64,000 bases of DNA from Streptomyces sp. WM6386. GTDB lineage: Bacteria > Actinomycetota > Actinomycetes > Streptomycetales > Streptomycetaceae. The notes under the pieces were generated by a model that saw nothing but the letters and a program-made list of their open reading frames with translations, was not told the DNA's origin and ran no database searches. The translations under genes and the position numbers were made by a program. The stretch spans positions 58,549 to 122,548 of the forward strand of contig NZ_JXTE01000016.1 in NCBI RefSeq assembly GCF_000972385.1, read 5' to 3'. The first letter of the stretch is position 1, and each line of letters opens with the position of its first letter. Shown here one piece after another: positions 7,819 to 16,336 of this stretch.

Positions 7819-10800
7819 GTGGAGCGCGGGAGGCCTCGGGTGGACGGCGGATCTCCTGAGCCGCTCGGGCTCGAAGTTCTGGGGCCGTTACGGGCCCGGC
7901 GGGGCGGGACGCCGCTGGAGCTGGGTCCGGTCAAACGCCAAGCCGTGCTGGCCGCCCTGGCGTTGCGCCAAGGGTCCGTGGTGAGTCATGAGCGGCTGCT
8001 CGACGCGGTATGGGGTGAGGAGCCTCCGGCGGGCGGACGCAAAGTGCTGCCCACACACGTCAACTCGCTGCGCAGGGCGCTCGATCCGGAAGGCACCCCG
8101 CCCGCGAAGTCGGTGATCCGCAGTGGCAAGGGCTGGTACCGCTTCGCCGTCGAGGAGGTCCGGCTCGACACGGCGGACCTGGACGAGCAGGGTGCCCAGG
8201 CGCTGCGCACCGCCGCGTCGGGCGACCTGACCACCGCCGCGGACCAACTCCTCGCCGCCATGGGGCTGTTCCGGGGCGAGCCACTGGCCGGACTGCCGGG
8301 CCCTTTCGCACGGGAGGAGCGGCAGCGGTGGGATGAGCGCCGACGGACGTACCGTCTGGAGCGGCTCAAGTGCCTGGTCCTGCTGGGGCGGTACGGCGAT
8401 GCCCTCGACGACCTGAGCGGGCTGTCGGCGTCTTCGGCGGACGACCGCTACGACGAGTCACTGACGGCCTTGCGCATCCGGGCCCTGTACGGCCGCGGGC
8501 GGCAGGCCGAGGCGCTCAGAGCCTTCGAGGACCTGCGCGTACGGCTCCGTGACGAGCTCGGAACCGATCCCGGTGAGGAATTGCGCCGGGTGCACGAAGC
8601 GGTGCTGAACCAGGACGACTTCCTTCTTCTGTCTTCGTCCACCTCGGTCCGCTCCGCACCCCGCGCGAGTGCCCGGCCCGCCGAACTCCCGCACGCCACA
8701 CCGGGTTTCGCTGGCCGTACCGGCGAACTCGACCGGCTCCACTCGATGCTCACCCCCGCGCGGGCGCAGGGGGCGGAGAGCGCGAACACCGTGGTGATCT
8801 CCGCCATCGGTGGCGCCGCGGGCATCGGCAAGACCGCTCTGGCCGTGCACTGGGCGCACCAGGTTCGCGACCGTTTCCCGGACGGCCAGCTCTACATCAA
8901 CCTGCACGGCTTCGACCACGACCGGCAGCCCCTCGGACCCGGCGAGGCTCTCGAACTGCTGTTGCGCAGCCTGGGGTTGACGGCGTCGGACATCCCACCG
9001 GACCACGAAGCCCAGGGCCGTCTGTTCCGGACCCTGCTCGCGGGCCGTCGCCTGCTCGTCCTGTTGGACAACGCGGCCTCGGCCGAACAGGTACGGCCGC
9101 TGCTGCCGTCCGGCCCGACCTGCTGTGTCCTGGTCACCAGTCGCAACCGGCTCGGCGACCTCGTCGCCCGCGACGGCGCCCGCGCCCTGCCCCTGGACCT
9201 CCTCCAGCCCGACGAGGCCCGCGCACTGCTGAGCCGGGCCCTCGGCGCGGACCGGGTCGCCGCCGATGAACGCGTGATCGACGACCTGGTCCGGCTGTGC
9301 GGAAGCCTTCCGCTGGCGCTGCGCTTGGCCGCCGCCAGGCTGGCGGGCGATCCGGTGCTCCGGACGGCCGACCTGGTCGCCGAGATGACGGAGGGCAGCC
9401 GACTGGAGGCGTTGGAACCGGACGGTGGGAGCGGTTCCCCGTTGCGTACGGCCTTTTCCGTGTCGTACCGGGTTCTGGCGCCCGGCGCACGCCGGCTGTT
9501 CCGCCTGCTGGGCTTGTTCCCGGGAGCCGAGTTCACCACCGAGGTCGGGGCGGCCCTCCTGGACGCGCCGCTGTCGCAAGCCCGCCGCCTGGTCGGCGCA
9601 CTGACCTCGGCCCATCTGCTGGAGCCGGCGACGGAGGGACGGTACCGGTTCCACGATCTCCTCCGTGAGTTCGCGCAGGAGTGCGCGCTGGCGGAGGAGA
9701 CGGCACCGGACCGGGCAGCCGCCCTGGAACGGCTCCTCGTCTGGTACCTGAACGCCACCCGGGCCACCGCGGGAGCCGGACACTTTCCGGAGCTGCCCGT
9801 CGGTCTCCGCCTCCGCGGCCGCCTGGACCTGCCTTCGGCCACCACGGCAAGGCCGTGGCTGGACGCGGAACGGGCGAATCTGCTCGCCGTCATCCACCAT
9901 GCCGCCCACCACGGGCCCCGCCCCGTCGCCTGGCACCTGACCTCCGCGCTGTTCAGCGACTTCTGGATCCATCTGCCACGGAAGACCTGGCAGGCCACGG
10001 CGCAGACGGCTCTGGACGCGGCCGGGGCCGAAGGCGACGTGTTCGGCCAGGTGGCGATGCACTGCAGCCTCGCGGCGGTGTGGTGGGACCGGGGGTATGT
10101 CCGCGAGACGATGGAGCACGCCACTCGCGCACTGGACATCAGCCGGGAGGTCGGTTGGGCGACGGGTGAGGCGGCGGGGCTCGGCCACCGAGGCTTCGGG
10201 TACTGGAGCATGGCGCGCCTCGACGAGGCTTTCGACGATTTCACCGCCGGTCTGCGGATCTTCCGGGAGATCGGGAACCGCTACTTCGAGGGATTCGGGC
10301 TGGTCGCCCTCGGTATGGCCTGCCGGGATCTGGGCCGGCTGCACGAGGCCGCGGACCACCTGGAACGCGGCGTCGGGCTTGAGGCGGAGGTCGGTTCGTG
10401 GGACGCCACCTCGGCCCTGCAGATCCTGGGCGGGGTGTACTGGGAACTCGGCCGTCTCACCGACGGACTCGACCTCCTCGGCCCGGAGGTGGCCTCCGGC
10501 AGGAGAGTCGGTTCCCGCAACGGCCACGCGATGATGTTCGACGCCATCGCGAAGATCAATGTGGAACTCGGCCGCCACAGCGAAGGGCTGGAGCTCGCCG
10601 AGCGAGCTTTCACCCTGCTTGAGGACACAAAAAAACGCCCCTTCCGGTCCGGCATCCTCAACACGATCGCCACAGCCCGCCGGCGCCTGGGACGGCTGGA
10701 CCAGGCACTGGAGGCCGGCGAGCAGGCGCTCGCCCTGGCCCGCGAGGCGCGGTTCCGACGGGCCGAGACGGACAGCCTCCTGGCCCTCTCCGCCGTCCAC

Positions 10801-11145
10801 AGGCAAGCGGGCCGCTACGACATGGCTCGCGCCCACGCCGAACAGGCACTGGCGCCGGCCCGCCGTCACTCGTTCCGCGTGGTGGAGGGCCAGGCCCTGA
10901 CGGCCCTGTGCGAGTCGGCGGAGGCCGAGGAAGCACACGACACGGCCGTCGGGCTCGGCCAGGAAGCCCTCGCCGTACACCGAGAGACGGGCCACCGGCT
11001 TGGCGAGGCCCGCACTCTCATGGTCCTCGCCCGCGCCCACCGGAACACCGACGTCGCCGCCGCCGAGCTGATGAGGGAACAGGCAGGGGCCGTCTTCGCG
11101 GACATCGGCGTGCCCGAGACGGAGTACGGGGATCCCGATCGGTGA
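7819..11145 (+). CDS. AfsR/SARP-type transcriptional regulator with NB-ARC and TPR domains
   Basis: 1108 residues, typical of large AfsR-like activators. Order: OmpR-type winged helix (~20-95, LLDAVWGEEPP and VNSLRRAL), bacterial transcriptional activator domain (~100-265), NB-ARC ATPase with Walker A GAAGIGKTALA at ~residue 332 and Walker B-like LLVLLDNAA, the GSLPLAL motif (~495), then TPR repeats (~690-1080, for example LGRLHEAADHLERGVGL). Such proteins activate secondary-metabolite genes and may be phosphorylated by Ser/Thr kinases. GTG 7819 is used; GTG 7840 is an alternative. No biosynthetic genes lie immediately next to it. Confidence 0.9.
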   Translation: MERGRPRVDGGSPEPLGLEVLGPLRARRGGTPLELGPVKRQAVLAALALRQGSVVSHERLLDAVWGEEPPAGGRKVLPTHVNSLRRALDPEGTPPAKSVIRSGKGWYRFAVEEVRLDTADLDEQGAQALRTAASGDLTTAADQLLAAMGLFRGEPLAGLPGPFAREERQRWDERRRTYRLERLKCLVLLGRYGDALDDLSGLSASSADDRYDESLTALRIRALYGRGRQAEALRAFEDLRVRLRDELGTDPGEELRRVHEAVLNQDDFLLLSSSTSVRSAPRASARPAELPHATPGFAGRTGELDRLHSMLTPARAQGAESANTVVISAIGGAAGIGKTALAVHWAHQVRDRFPDGQLYINLHGFDHDRQPLGPGEALELLLRSLGLTASDIPPDHEAQGRLFRTLLAGRRLLVLLDNAASAEQVRPLLPSGPTCCVLVTSRNRLGDLVARDGARALPLDLLQPDEARALLSRALGADRVAADERVIDDLVRLCGSLPLALRLAAARLAGDPVLRTADLVAEMTEGSRLEALEPDGGSGSPLRTAFSVSYRVLAPGARRLFRLLGLFPGAEFTTEVGAALLDAPLSQARRLVGALTSAHLLEPATEGRYRFHDLLREFAQECALAEETAPDRAAALERLLVWYLNATRATAGAGHFPELPVGLRLRGRLDLPSATTARPWLDAERANLLAVIHHAAHHGPRPVAWHLTSALFSDFWIHLPRKTWQATAQTALDAAGAEGDVFGQVAMHCSLAAVWWDRGYVRETMEHATRALDISREVGWATGEAAGLGHRGFGYWSMARLDEAFDDFTAGLRIFREIGNRYFEGFGLVALGMACRDLGRLHEAADHLERGVGLEAEVGSWDATSALQILGGVYWELGRLTDGLDLLGPEVASGRRVGSRNGHAMMFDAIAKINVELGRHSEGLELAERAFTLLEDTKKRPFRSGILNTIATARRRLGRLDQALEAGEQALALAREARFRRAETDSLLALSAVHRQAGRYDMARAHAEQALAPARRHSFRVVEGQALTALCESAEAEEAHDTAVGLGQEALAVHRETGHRLGEARTLMVLARAHRNTDVAAAELMREQAGAVFADIGVPETEYGDPDR

Positions 11146-11356
11146 CGTCTTCCTCGTCTGAGCCCTTCGGTCCGGTCACCGCGCGACCAGGAGCCTAAGC
11201 GTCGGCGAGCCTGCCAGAGCACCCGTCATCGCGGCGGCGTTCCGCATCCCTGCCGCCTGGTCGCCACGAACACCTGCTCGTGTTCACGGAGACTGCGCCA
11301 CCTGGTTGCGCATGCCACGGCTGTCACAACGCCTTGGCGGGCCTGCACCCAGTGGG

Positions 11357-12352
11357 TCACGGGTGTGCCGGGAGCCAGCGCTGCTGGACGGCGCGTGCGC
11401 CGGCCTCGAAGCGGCTGCGGGCGCCGAGGCGGTCCATGAGTTCGGAGGCGATGCGGCGGGCGGTGCGGTGGGAGACTCCGAGGCGTTTGGCGATGGCCTC
11501 GTCGGTGTGGCCCTCGGCGAGCAGGCGCAGGGCGGTGGACTGCTGGCCGGTGAGGCCGTGCGCGTCGGTGGGGACGAGCCGGCCGAGCGGCTGGGCGGAT
11601 TCCCAGATGGTCTCGAAGAGCGCGCACAGTGCGGTGAGCGTGCCCTGTCCGGTCAGGAGCACCGCGCCGGCGGCGGTGTCGTCGCTGCTGACGGAGATCA
11701 TGGCGATCTGCCGGTCCATGAGGATCATCCGGGTGGGAAGCGACGGCACCGTGCGGACCTGACCGCCCAGCCCGGCCAGCCAGTTGGCGTGCTCGGCAGT
11801 GGGCCGGTTGGCGCGCACGCTGTCCAGGTAGATCGTGCGCATCCGCACCCCACGGCCGAGCAGATCCTCGTTGAGCGGCCGGGACGCGGCCATGTTCTCC
11901 GCGGTCTGCGGCCCGCCCGGCGCGAACGTCAGGAACTCCTCGCGCACCTCACGGGTGAGCACGGCCAGCCGGTCCCGGATCTGGTCGAGCCCCACCAGTT
12001 GCTCCACGCCGGGGTGACTGGCGGCCGGCCGCAGCTCGGCGTACTCCGAGATGAGCTGGGCCGCGGCCGCCCGCGAGGCCTCCAGGCGCTGCTGCTGCGC
12101 CGCCAGCTGGGCCTGTTGCCGGGCCATCAGGATCTCCATGCCGATGTCCGGCGAGACCGCCCGCAGCCGCCCCGCGTCCCCGGCGGCGGGACGCGCCAGC
12201 GCCAGCTCGCTCAGGGTGTCGAGGGCGTCGCGCACCTCCTCCTCGGACAGCCCCACGGCGCTGCCGAGGTCCGCGACACCGGCGGCCGGATGTCTGAGCA
12301 TGGCGCGGTACACCGTCTCCGCGACAGCGTCGAGCCCGAGTGCGGTCAGCAC
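11357..12352 (-). CDS. LuxR-type regulator with TrmB-like N-terminus
   Basis: 331 residues from GTG 12352, which has GGGGGG six bases upstream; an in-frame GTG at 12376 is possible. The N-terminus (LTALGLDAVAETVYRAMLRH ... LGSAVGLSEEEV) is a TrmB/winged-helix-like domain. A coiled-coil linker (ARQQAQLAAQQQRLEASRA) and a PLD-like central domain follow, and the C-terminus is a LuxR HTH (LRLLAEGHTDEAIAKRLGVS, then RRIASELMDRLGARSRFEAG). Streptomyces has many of these, usually controlling nearby genes. It is divergent from the small gene at 12512 and near the exported peptide at 12989. Confidence 0.85.
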   Translation of the reverse strand: MLTALGLDAVAETVYRAMLRHPAAGVADLGSAVGLSEEEVRDALDTLSELALARPAAGDAGRLRAVSPDIGMEILMARQQAQLAAQQQRLEASRAAAAQLISEYAELRPAASHPGVEQLVGLDQIRDRLAVLTREVREEFLTFAPGGPQTAENMAASRPLNEDLLGRGVRMRTIYLDSVRANRPTAEHANWLAGLGGQVRTVPSLPTRMILMDRQIAMISVSSDDTAAGAVLLTGQGTLTALCALFETIWESAQPLGRLVPTDAHGLTGQQSTALRLLAEGHTDEAIAKRLGVSHRTARRIASELMDRLGARSRFEAGARAVQQRWLPAHP

Positions 12353-12511
12353 GTGCGTCCCCCCGTTTCTGCACACAACGACCCCTCTTCAGCGCCGATC
12401 TTCGCAGAGCGGGGACGTTTCGTCACAGGGGCGGGCCGGAACGGGCCAGGGACACAACCGGCCACCCGCCACGCGGACTTGGCGGCCTCATCCGTTGAGA
12501 CGCTGGAGCGC

Positions 12512-12820
12512 ATGTATCTCGTCCACGCGCATCTGGAACTCCCCCCCGGCACCCATCTGCCGCCGGATGTCCGTGAGTTGGTGCGCGCGTCCATCGTCCC
12601 CGGTGACCGCGTCGAGCACGTCGCCGTGCATCCCCGCTCCTCCTCCCGCCTCACCCTGGGCTTCTACCTGCTGGCCGACGGGCTGGCAGAGGCCGAGGAA
12701 CGGGCCGTCCGCGTCTGCGGCCGACTGCTGAGCGACGTACCGCAGTTGGCGGGGGCGCGACTGACGGGGGCCGGGGTGCCGTTGATACCTCTGGCATACG
12801 AGGCGCAGCCGGTGGACTGA
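12512..12820 (+). CDS. Small conserved hypothetical protein
   Basis: 102 residues from ATG 12512, preceded by GGAG. The sequence MYLVHAHLELPPGTHLPPDV ... ERAVRVCGRLLSD reads as a compact alpha/beta protein without signal peptide or membrane span. Nothing identifies a function. It diverges from the LuxR-type regulator and precedes the exported-peptide gene on the same strand, so it may be under the same control. Confidence 0.6.
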   Translation: MYLVHAHLELPPGTHLPPDVRELVRASIVPGDRVEHVAVHPRSSSRLTLGFYLLADGLAEAEERAVRVCGRLLSDVPQLAGARLTGAGVPLIPLAYEAQPVD

Positions 12821-12988
12821 AGCGGCCCGTGTGGACGTATCGGTCCAAGGCCCTTTCCGTCCACCGAGGAACCCTTCTCATGGGCCCGGGCGGCGACGAA
12901 CCTGGTGATCACCGGCCGGCAAGCGCGTCACCGCGGGACGCGACAGCGGACCGGACCTCACACCTCGTCCCGGAAGGAACGGACAGCC

Positions 12989-13162
12989 ATGCCTCGCACC
13001 CGTATCGCCAAGGCCGTCGCGGTCGTCTCCCTCGTGGTCGCCGCGGCCCTCGCCACCCCGGCCGTCACCTCGGCATACGGGACGGACGCCGCCGAGTCCT
13101 CCTCCGTCATCACCGCGGACGCCGGCTGGCAGACCGTCACCGCGGACGCCGGCTGGCAGTGA
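12989..13162 (+). CDS. Tiny exported peptide with a duplicated C-terminal motif
   Basis: 57 residues from ATG 12989, with GGAAGGAAC upstream. A basic start (MPRTRIAK), a hydrophobic core (AVAVVSLVVAAALATPAV) and an AYG/A-type cleavage region form a clear signal peptide. The mature part is only ~25-30 residues and ends with two tandem nonapeptides, VITADAGWQ and TVTADAGWQ. Repeated short C-terminal motifs on small exported precursors are seen in peptide signals and in some structural peptides. It stands between a LuxR-type regulator and two secreted lectin-hydrolases. The function is unknown. Confidence 0.6.
   Translation: MPRTRIAKAVAVVSLVVAAALATPAVTSAYGTDAAESSSVITADAGWQTVTADAGWQ
13111..13159 (+). 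repeat. 27-bp tandem duplication in the exported peptide gene
   Basis: Two copies of a 22-base identical segment (13111-13132 and 13138-13159) spaced 27 bases apart, giving the two copies of the nonapeptide at the C-terminus. Confidence 0.85.
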
Positions 13163-13243
13163 GCCGCCCGCATCCCAGGGCTGATCTGTTCGCCTGACGT
13201 GTTCGTCTGTGCGCGACCTCAACCACCCCCGGGGGAACCAGAA

Positions 13244-14431
13244 GTGAAGAACATCCGCACCAACGGCCGTAGAGCCGCGGGTCTGCTGACCACCGCCGCC
13301 CTGAGCACCGCACTCCTCACGGTGACCGCTCCCACCGCCGACGCGGCCACCACCTGCTCGGGCGGCGTCAACATCTACGGCGTACTCAGCGACGGCAGGC
13401 TCACGTTCAGCCAGATCAACCCGGCCACCGGCGACCTCGCCAAGGTGCTCGTCGGACCGGACCTCGGCTTCGAGCCGCAGGCCATGGCGACCCTCAACTT
13501 CAACACAGTGCTGGTCACTTCGACGGCCGGCGCCCTGTACCGCATCGACATCAGGACCAACAACACCAGCCTCGCCCTGCTGAACCCGCCGGTGCGGATC
13601 GCCGACAGCGGCTGGACCCACGACAAGCTGACCTACGACGGTCACGGCCACCTCTACGGCACCACCACCTCCGGCCTGCTGCTGCGCTACAACGTCACCG
13701 AGGACAAGCCGGCCGGCTCCCAGCACATCGGCGTACGCACCGAGATCGACACCGGGTTCGTCCTGAAAACCCTCACCGCCACCGGCGACGACCGGCTCGG
13801 CGCCACCACCGAGGGCGGGCGGCTGCTCGACTACACCATCGCGGGTGCCGGTTCCTGGAAGAGCAACTCCCTGAAGTCCTCCGGCTGGTCGGGCTTCAAC
13901 CAGCTCGTCTCCCCGGGCAGCGGGCTGTACTACGGACGGCTCTCCACCGGGGCCATGTACTGGTACAAGGACGCCAACCCGACCGACGGGTCCGGCGCGG
14001 ACATCTCGTACCACCTCGACGACCCGGTCAACACCAGCGGCTGGACGCAGAAGCTGCTGTCCGCGCAGCCCGGCACATACACCTGCACGACCTCCGCGGA
14101 CACCGTCGACCGCGGCAACATCTCCGAGGTCAAGGCGGCGGGGCGGCAGCTGATGAACCAGAAGGACGCGGCCTGGGCCAACGCCACCCAGTGGGCCTGC
14201 CTGGAGAACCTCTGGGATCACGAGAGCGGCTGGCGCTGGAACGCCACGAACCCGTCCTCCGGCGCGTATGGCGTCCCGCAGGCGCTGCCCGCCTCCAAGA
14301 TGGACTCCGCGGGCGACGACTGGCACGAGAACCCGCTGACCCAGATCAGATGGGGTCTGAGCTACATCGACGGCCGTTACGGCTCTCCGTGCAACGCGTG
14401 GAACTTCTGGCAGGCGAACAACTGGTACTAG
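13244..14431 (+). CDS. Secreted tachylectin-like protein with C-terminal lytic transglycosylase domain
   Basis: 395 residues from GTG 13244, with GGGGGA upstream. A signal peptide (RRAAGLLTTAALSTALLTVT ... ADA) leads into a tachylectin-2-like beta-propeller (~35-285) with repeats such as IYGVLSDGRLTF and DGHGHLYGTT. The last ~90 residues are an SLT/lysozyme-like domain: CLENLWDHESGWRWNATNPS carries the catalytic-type Glu, then GAYGVPQALPASKM and IRWGLSYIDGRYGSP. It probably binds cell-wall or foreign sugars through the propeller and cleaves peptidoglycan. A paralogue with the same propeller but another enzyme lies at 14618-15907. Confidence 0.85.
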   Translation: MKNIRTNGRRAAGLLTTAALSTALLTVTAPTADAATTCSGGVNIYGVLSDGRLTFSQINPATGDLAKVLVGPDLGFEPQAMATLNFNTVLVTSTAGALYRIDIRTNNTSLALLNPPVRIADSGWTHDKLTYDGHGHLYGTTTSGLLLRYNVTEDKPAGSQHIGVRTEIDTGFVLKTLTATGDDRLGATTEGGRLLDYTIAGAGSWKSNSLKSSGWSGFNQLVSPGSGLYYGRLSTGAMYWYKDANPTDGSGADISYHLDDPVNTSGWTQKLLSAQPGTYTCTTSADTVDRGNISEVKAAGRQLMNQKDAAWANATQWACLENLWDHESGWRWNATNPSSGAYGVPQALPASKMDSAGDDWHENPLTQIRWGLSYIDGRYGSPCNAWNFWQANNWY

Positions 14432-14462
14432 GACGGTAGTTACGGGCTTACGGATACGGCAC

Positions 14463-14500
14463 AAGGGCGGCGTCCCCTCGGAAGAGGGGACGCCGCCCTT
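14463..14500 (+). terminator. Strong hairpin after the lectin-transglycosylase gene
   Basis: A perfect 17-bp stem (14463-14479 with 14484-14500) around a GGAA tetraloop, starting 31 bases after the stop codon. Confidence 0.85.
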
Positions 14501-14562
14501 TGGCGTGCGGGCGTGCGGGCGGGCGGGCGTCCGGTTCAGGGCGGGCATGCGCGCATGCCGAA

Positions 14563-14590
14563 AGGGCCCCGCCGGTGTCGGCGGGGCCCT
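14563..14590 (-). terminator. Hairpin downstream of the second lectin gene
   Basis: An 11-bp stem AGGGCCCCGCC/GGCGGGGCCCT with a 6-base loop. It lies 27 bases beyond the minus-strand stop at 14618 and serves the convergent gene. Confidence 0.75.
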
Positions 14591-14617
14591 CGGGGGTGAT
14601 GGGGCGGGGCTGGGGCG

Positions 14618-15907
14618 TCAGGCGATCCTGTTGTAGCGCAGGGCCACGTACGCCGAGGCAGGGTGGCTGTCGATGGTGCCGCTGTAGGCGTTCGCGGACC
14701 GGTAGTTCATGTCCGAGTCCGGGCTGCCCTCGGAGTAGTAGTAGAAGGTGCCGGCGTCCTGGTCCTTCCAGCCCGCGAAGAGGACCGCGTGCCCCTCGCT
14801 GCTGGAGTTCAGCGCGTCGCCGGGCCGGAGGTCGGCCTTGGAGATCTGCGTGGCGGCGTTGTCGAGGGTCTGCGTCGTCAGCGAGGAGGTGAGGTGCCAG
14901 GCCATGGAGACGAAGCCGGAGCAGTCGGTGCGGTAGGTGTCGTCGCCCTCGATGTCGGTGGCGTAAGCACTCTGGCTGTACTGGATGTTGCGGTTGTACC
15001 AGTCCTTGGCCCGGGTCATGACCTCGCTGCGGTAGATCGTGCCGCCCTGCACCGAGTGCGGCGGGGCCGGGGGCACGTAGGCGCAGTTGTCCGCGTACGC
15101 CGACAGCAGGCTCTGCGTCCAGCCGGAGGCGTCCACCGGGTCGCTCGGGTGGTACGCGATGTCGGAGCCGTCCGCGTCGGTGGGGTCGGCGTCGTGGTAC
15201 CAGTACATGCCGCCGTTGGTACGGCCGTAGTAGAGGCCCCCGCCGGGTGAGGACAGCGAGTCGACCCCCGACCAGCCGCTCGTCTTCAGCACCGCGCGGT
15301 CCCAGTCGTTCACGCCGTTGATCTTGTAGCTGAGCAGGCGTCCGTCCGAGGTGGAGGCGATGATGCGGTCGTCGCCCGCGGCGGCCAGCGTCTTGAGGAC
15401 GAAGCCCGTGTCGATCACGACGTGCTGGCCTATGTGGGCCGACCCGGACGGCTTGTCCTGCGACACCAGGTACTGGTGAAGCTGTCCTTCGACCGTGCCG
15501 TAGAGGTGGCCGGCGCCGTCGTAGACCATCTTGTCGAAGGTCCAGCCGCCGTCCCAGATCTTGGTGACTCCGGCGAGAGCGAGGGCGGTGTTGTTGGTCT
15601 GGATGTCGACGCGGTAGAGGTCACCGGCCGTCGAAGTGACCAGCACCGTGTTGAAGTTGAGCGTCGCCATCGCCTTCGGTGTGAAACCGAGGTCCGGGCC
15701 GATGAGCGTCTTCACGCGGTCGCCGGTGTTCGGCTCGATCTGCGTGTACGTCAGCCGGCCGTCCGACAGCGTGCCGTAGATCGACACGGCACCGGTGCAC
15801 GAGGCGACGGCCTGCGCGGCCCCGCCGGCGACGGTGACCAGCCCCAGGGACATCGCCCCGACGGCGAGGGTGGCGGACGTACGGCGAATGACGTTGCTCA
15901 GCTTCAT
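14618..15907 (-). CDS. Secreted tachylectin-like protein with C-terminal NlpC/P60-like domain
   Basis: 429 residues. The signal peptide is MKLSNVIRR + ATLAVGAMSLGLVTVAGGAA. The tachylectin-2-like propeller (~38-275; IYGTLSDGRLTYTQ, GAGHLYGTVEGQ) is close to that of the gene at 13244. The last ~135 residues form an NlpC/P60- or amidase-like cysteine peptidase: TDCSGFVSMAWHL supplies the catalytic Cys and LRPGDAL ... GHAVLFAGW the His. The two paralogues are convergent and share the binding module but carry different peptidoglycan-cutting chemistry. Confidence 0.85.
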   Translation of the reverse strand: MKLSNVIRRTSATLAVGAMSLGLVTVAGGAAQAVASCTGAVSIYGTLSDGRLTYTQIEPNTGDRVKTLIGPDLGFTPKAMATLNFNTVLVTSTAGDLYRVDIQTNNTALALAGVTKIWDGGWTFDKMVYDGAGHLYGTVEGQLHQYLVSQDKPSGSAHIGQHVVIDTGFVLKTLAAAGDDRIIASTSDGRLLSYKINGVNDWDRAVLKTSGWSGVDSLSSPGGGLYYGRTNGGMYWYHDADPTDADGSDIAYHPSDPVDASGWTQSLLSAYADNCAYVPPAPPHSVQGGTIYRSEVMTRAKDWYNRNIQYSQSAYATDIEGDDTYRTDCSGFVSMAWHLTSSLTTQTLDNAATQISKADLRPGDALNSSSEGHAVLFAGWKDQDAGTFYYYSEGSPDSDMNYRSANAYSGTIDSHPASAYVALRYNRIA

Positions 15908-16336
15908 GGTCTCTCCTGCGGCACGGAAGTCGAGTGGGCGAACGCACGTCCCTGGCCCGGACAGCTGCCCTGCAGGTGCAGCTGTGAGGGTTGTTCGCGG
16001 GTGTGGCGCCCGGTGTCAGGAACTACTTTCGCCGCAGGTCAGGGGTGCCGGAAGAGAGATCCGATGGACGCAAACGTCCCTGGCCGGTTGTGTCCTGACG
16101 GGGCGTTCGCCCATGACAGCGCCCGGGCTTGGCGGCCTACGGGGCAGATCGCGCTATCCGTCCTGCACGCGCTTCGGCTCGCGCGGTGCACAAGCCCCTT
16201 GCGAGAGCGGGCACTTGACCGCCGCGGGTCCAACGGGCGTACGGCCCGGAAATCTCGTCGGTCGCGGGTGAGAGTCGCGTCCGTGTGGGCGGCGGTACGA
16301 CTCAGGTGTGTCGTACCGCCGTCATGGGGCGGTGCC
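15908..16336. other. Gene-free stretch with an imperfect repeated block
   Basis: About 430 bases without a credible gene. It should hold the promoter of the minus-strand lectin gene. Two similar blocks, ACGCACGTCCCTGGCCCGG near 15944 and ACGCAAACGTCCCTGGCCGG near 16069, are ~125 bases apart and could be protein-binding sites; this is only a visual observation. No terminator was identified for the fatty acid synthase operon that ends at 16337. Confidence 0.35.

Noticed and set aside
8458..11040. 860-residue open frame on the minus strand opposite the AfsR-type gene
   Set aside because: It is antisense to a protein with clear winged-helix, NB-ARC and TPR motifs; its composition (Gln/Gly/Arg/Ala-rich without motifs) is typical of a shadow frame in GC-rich DNA.
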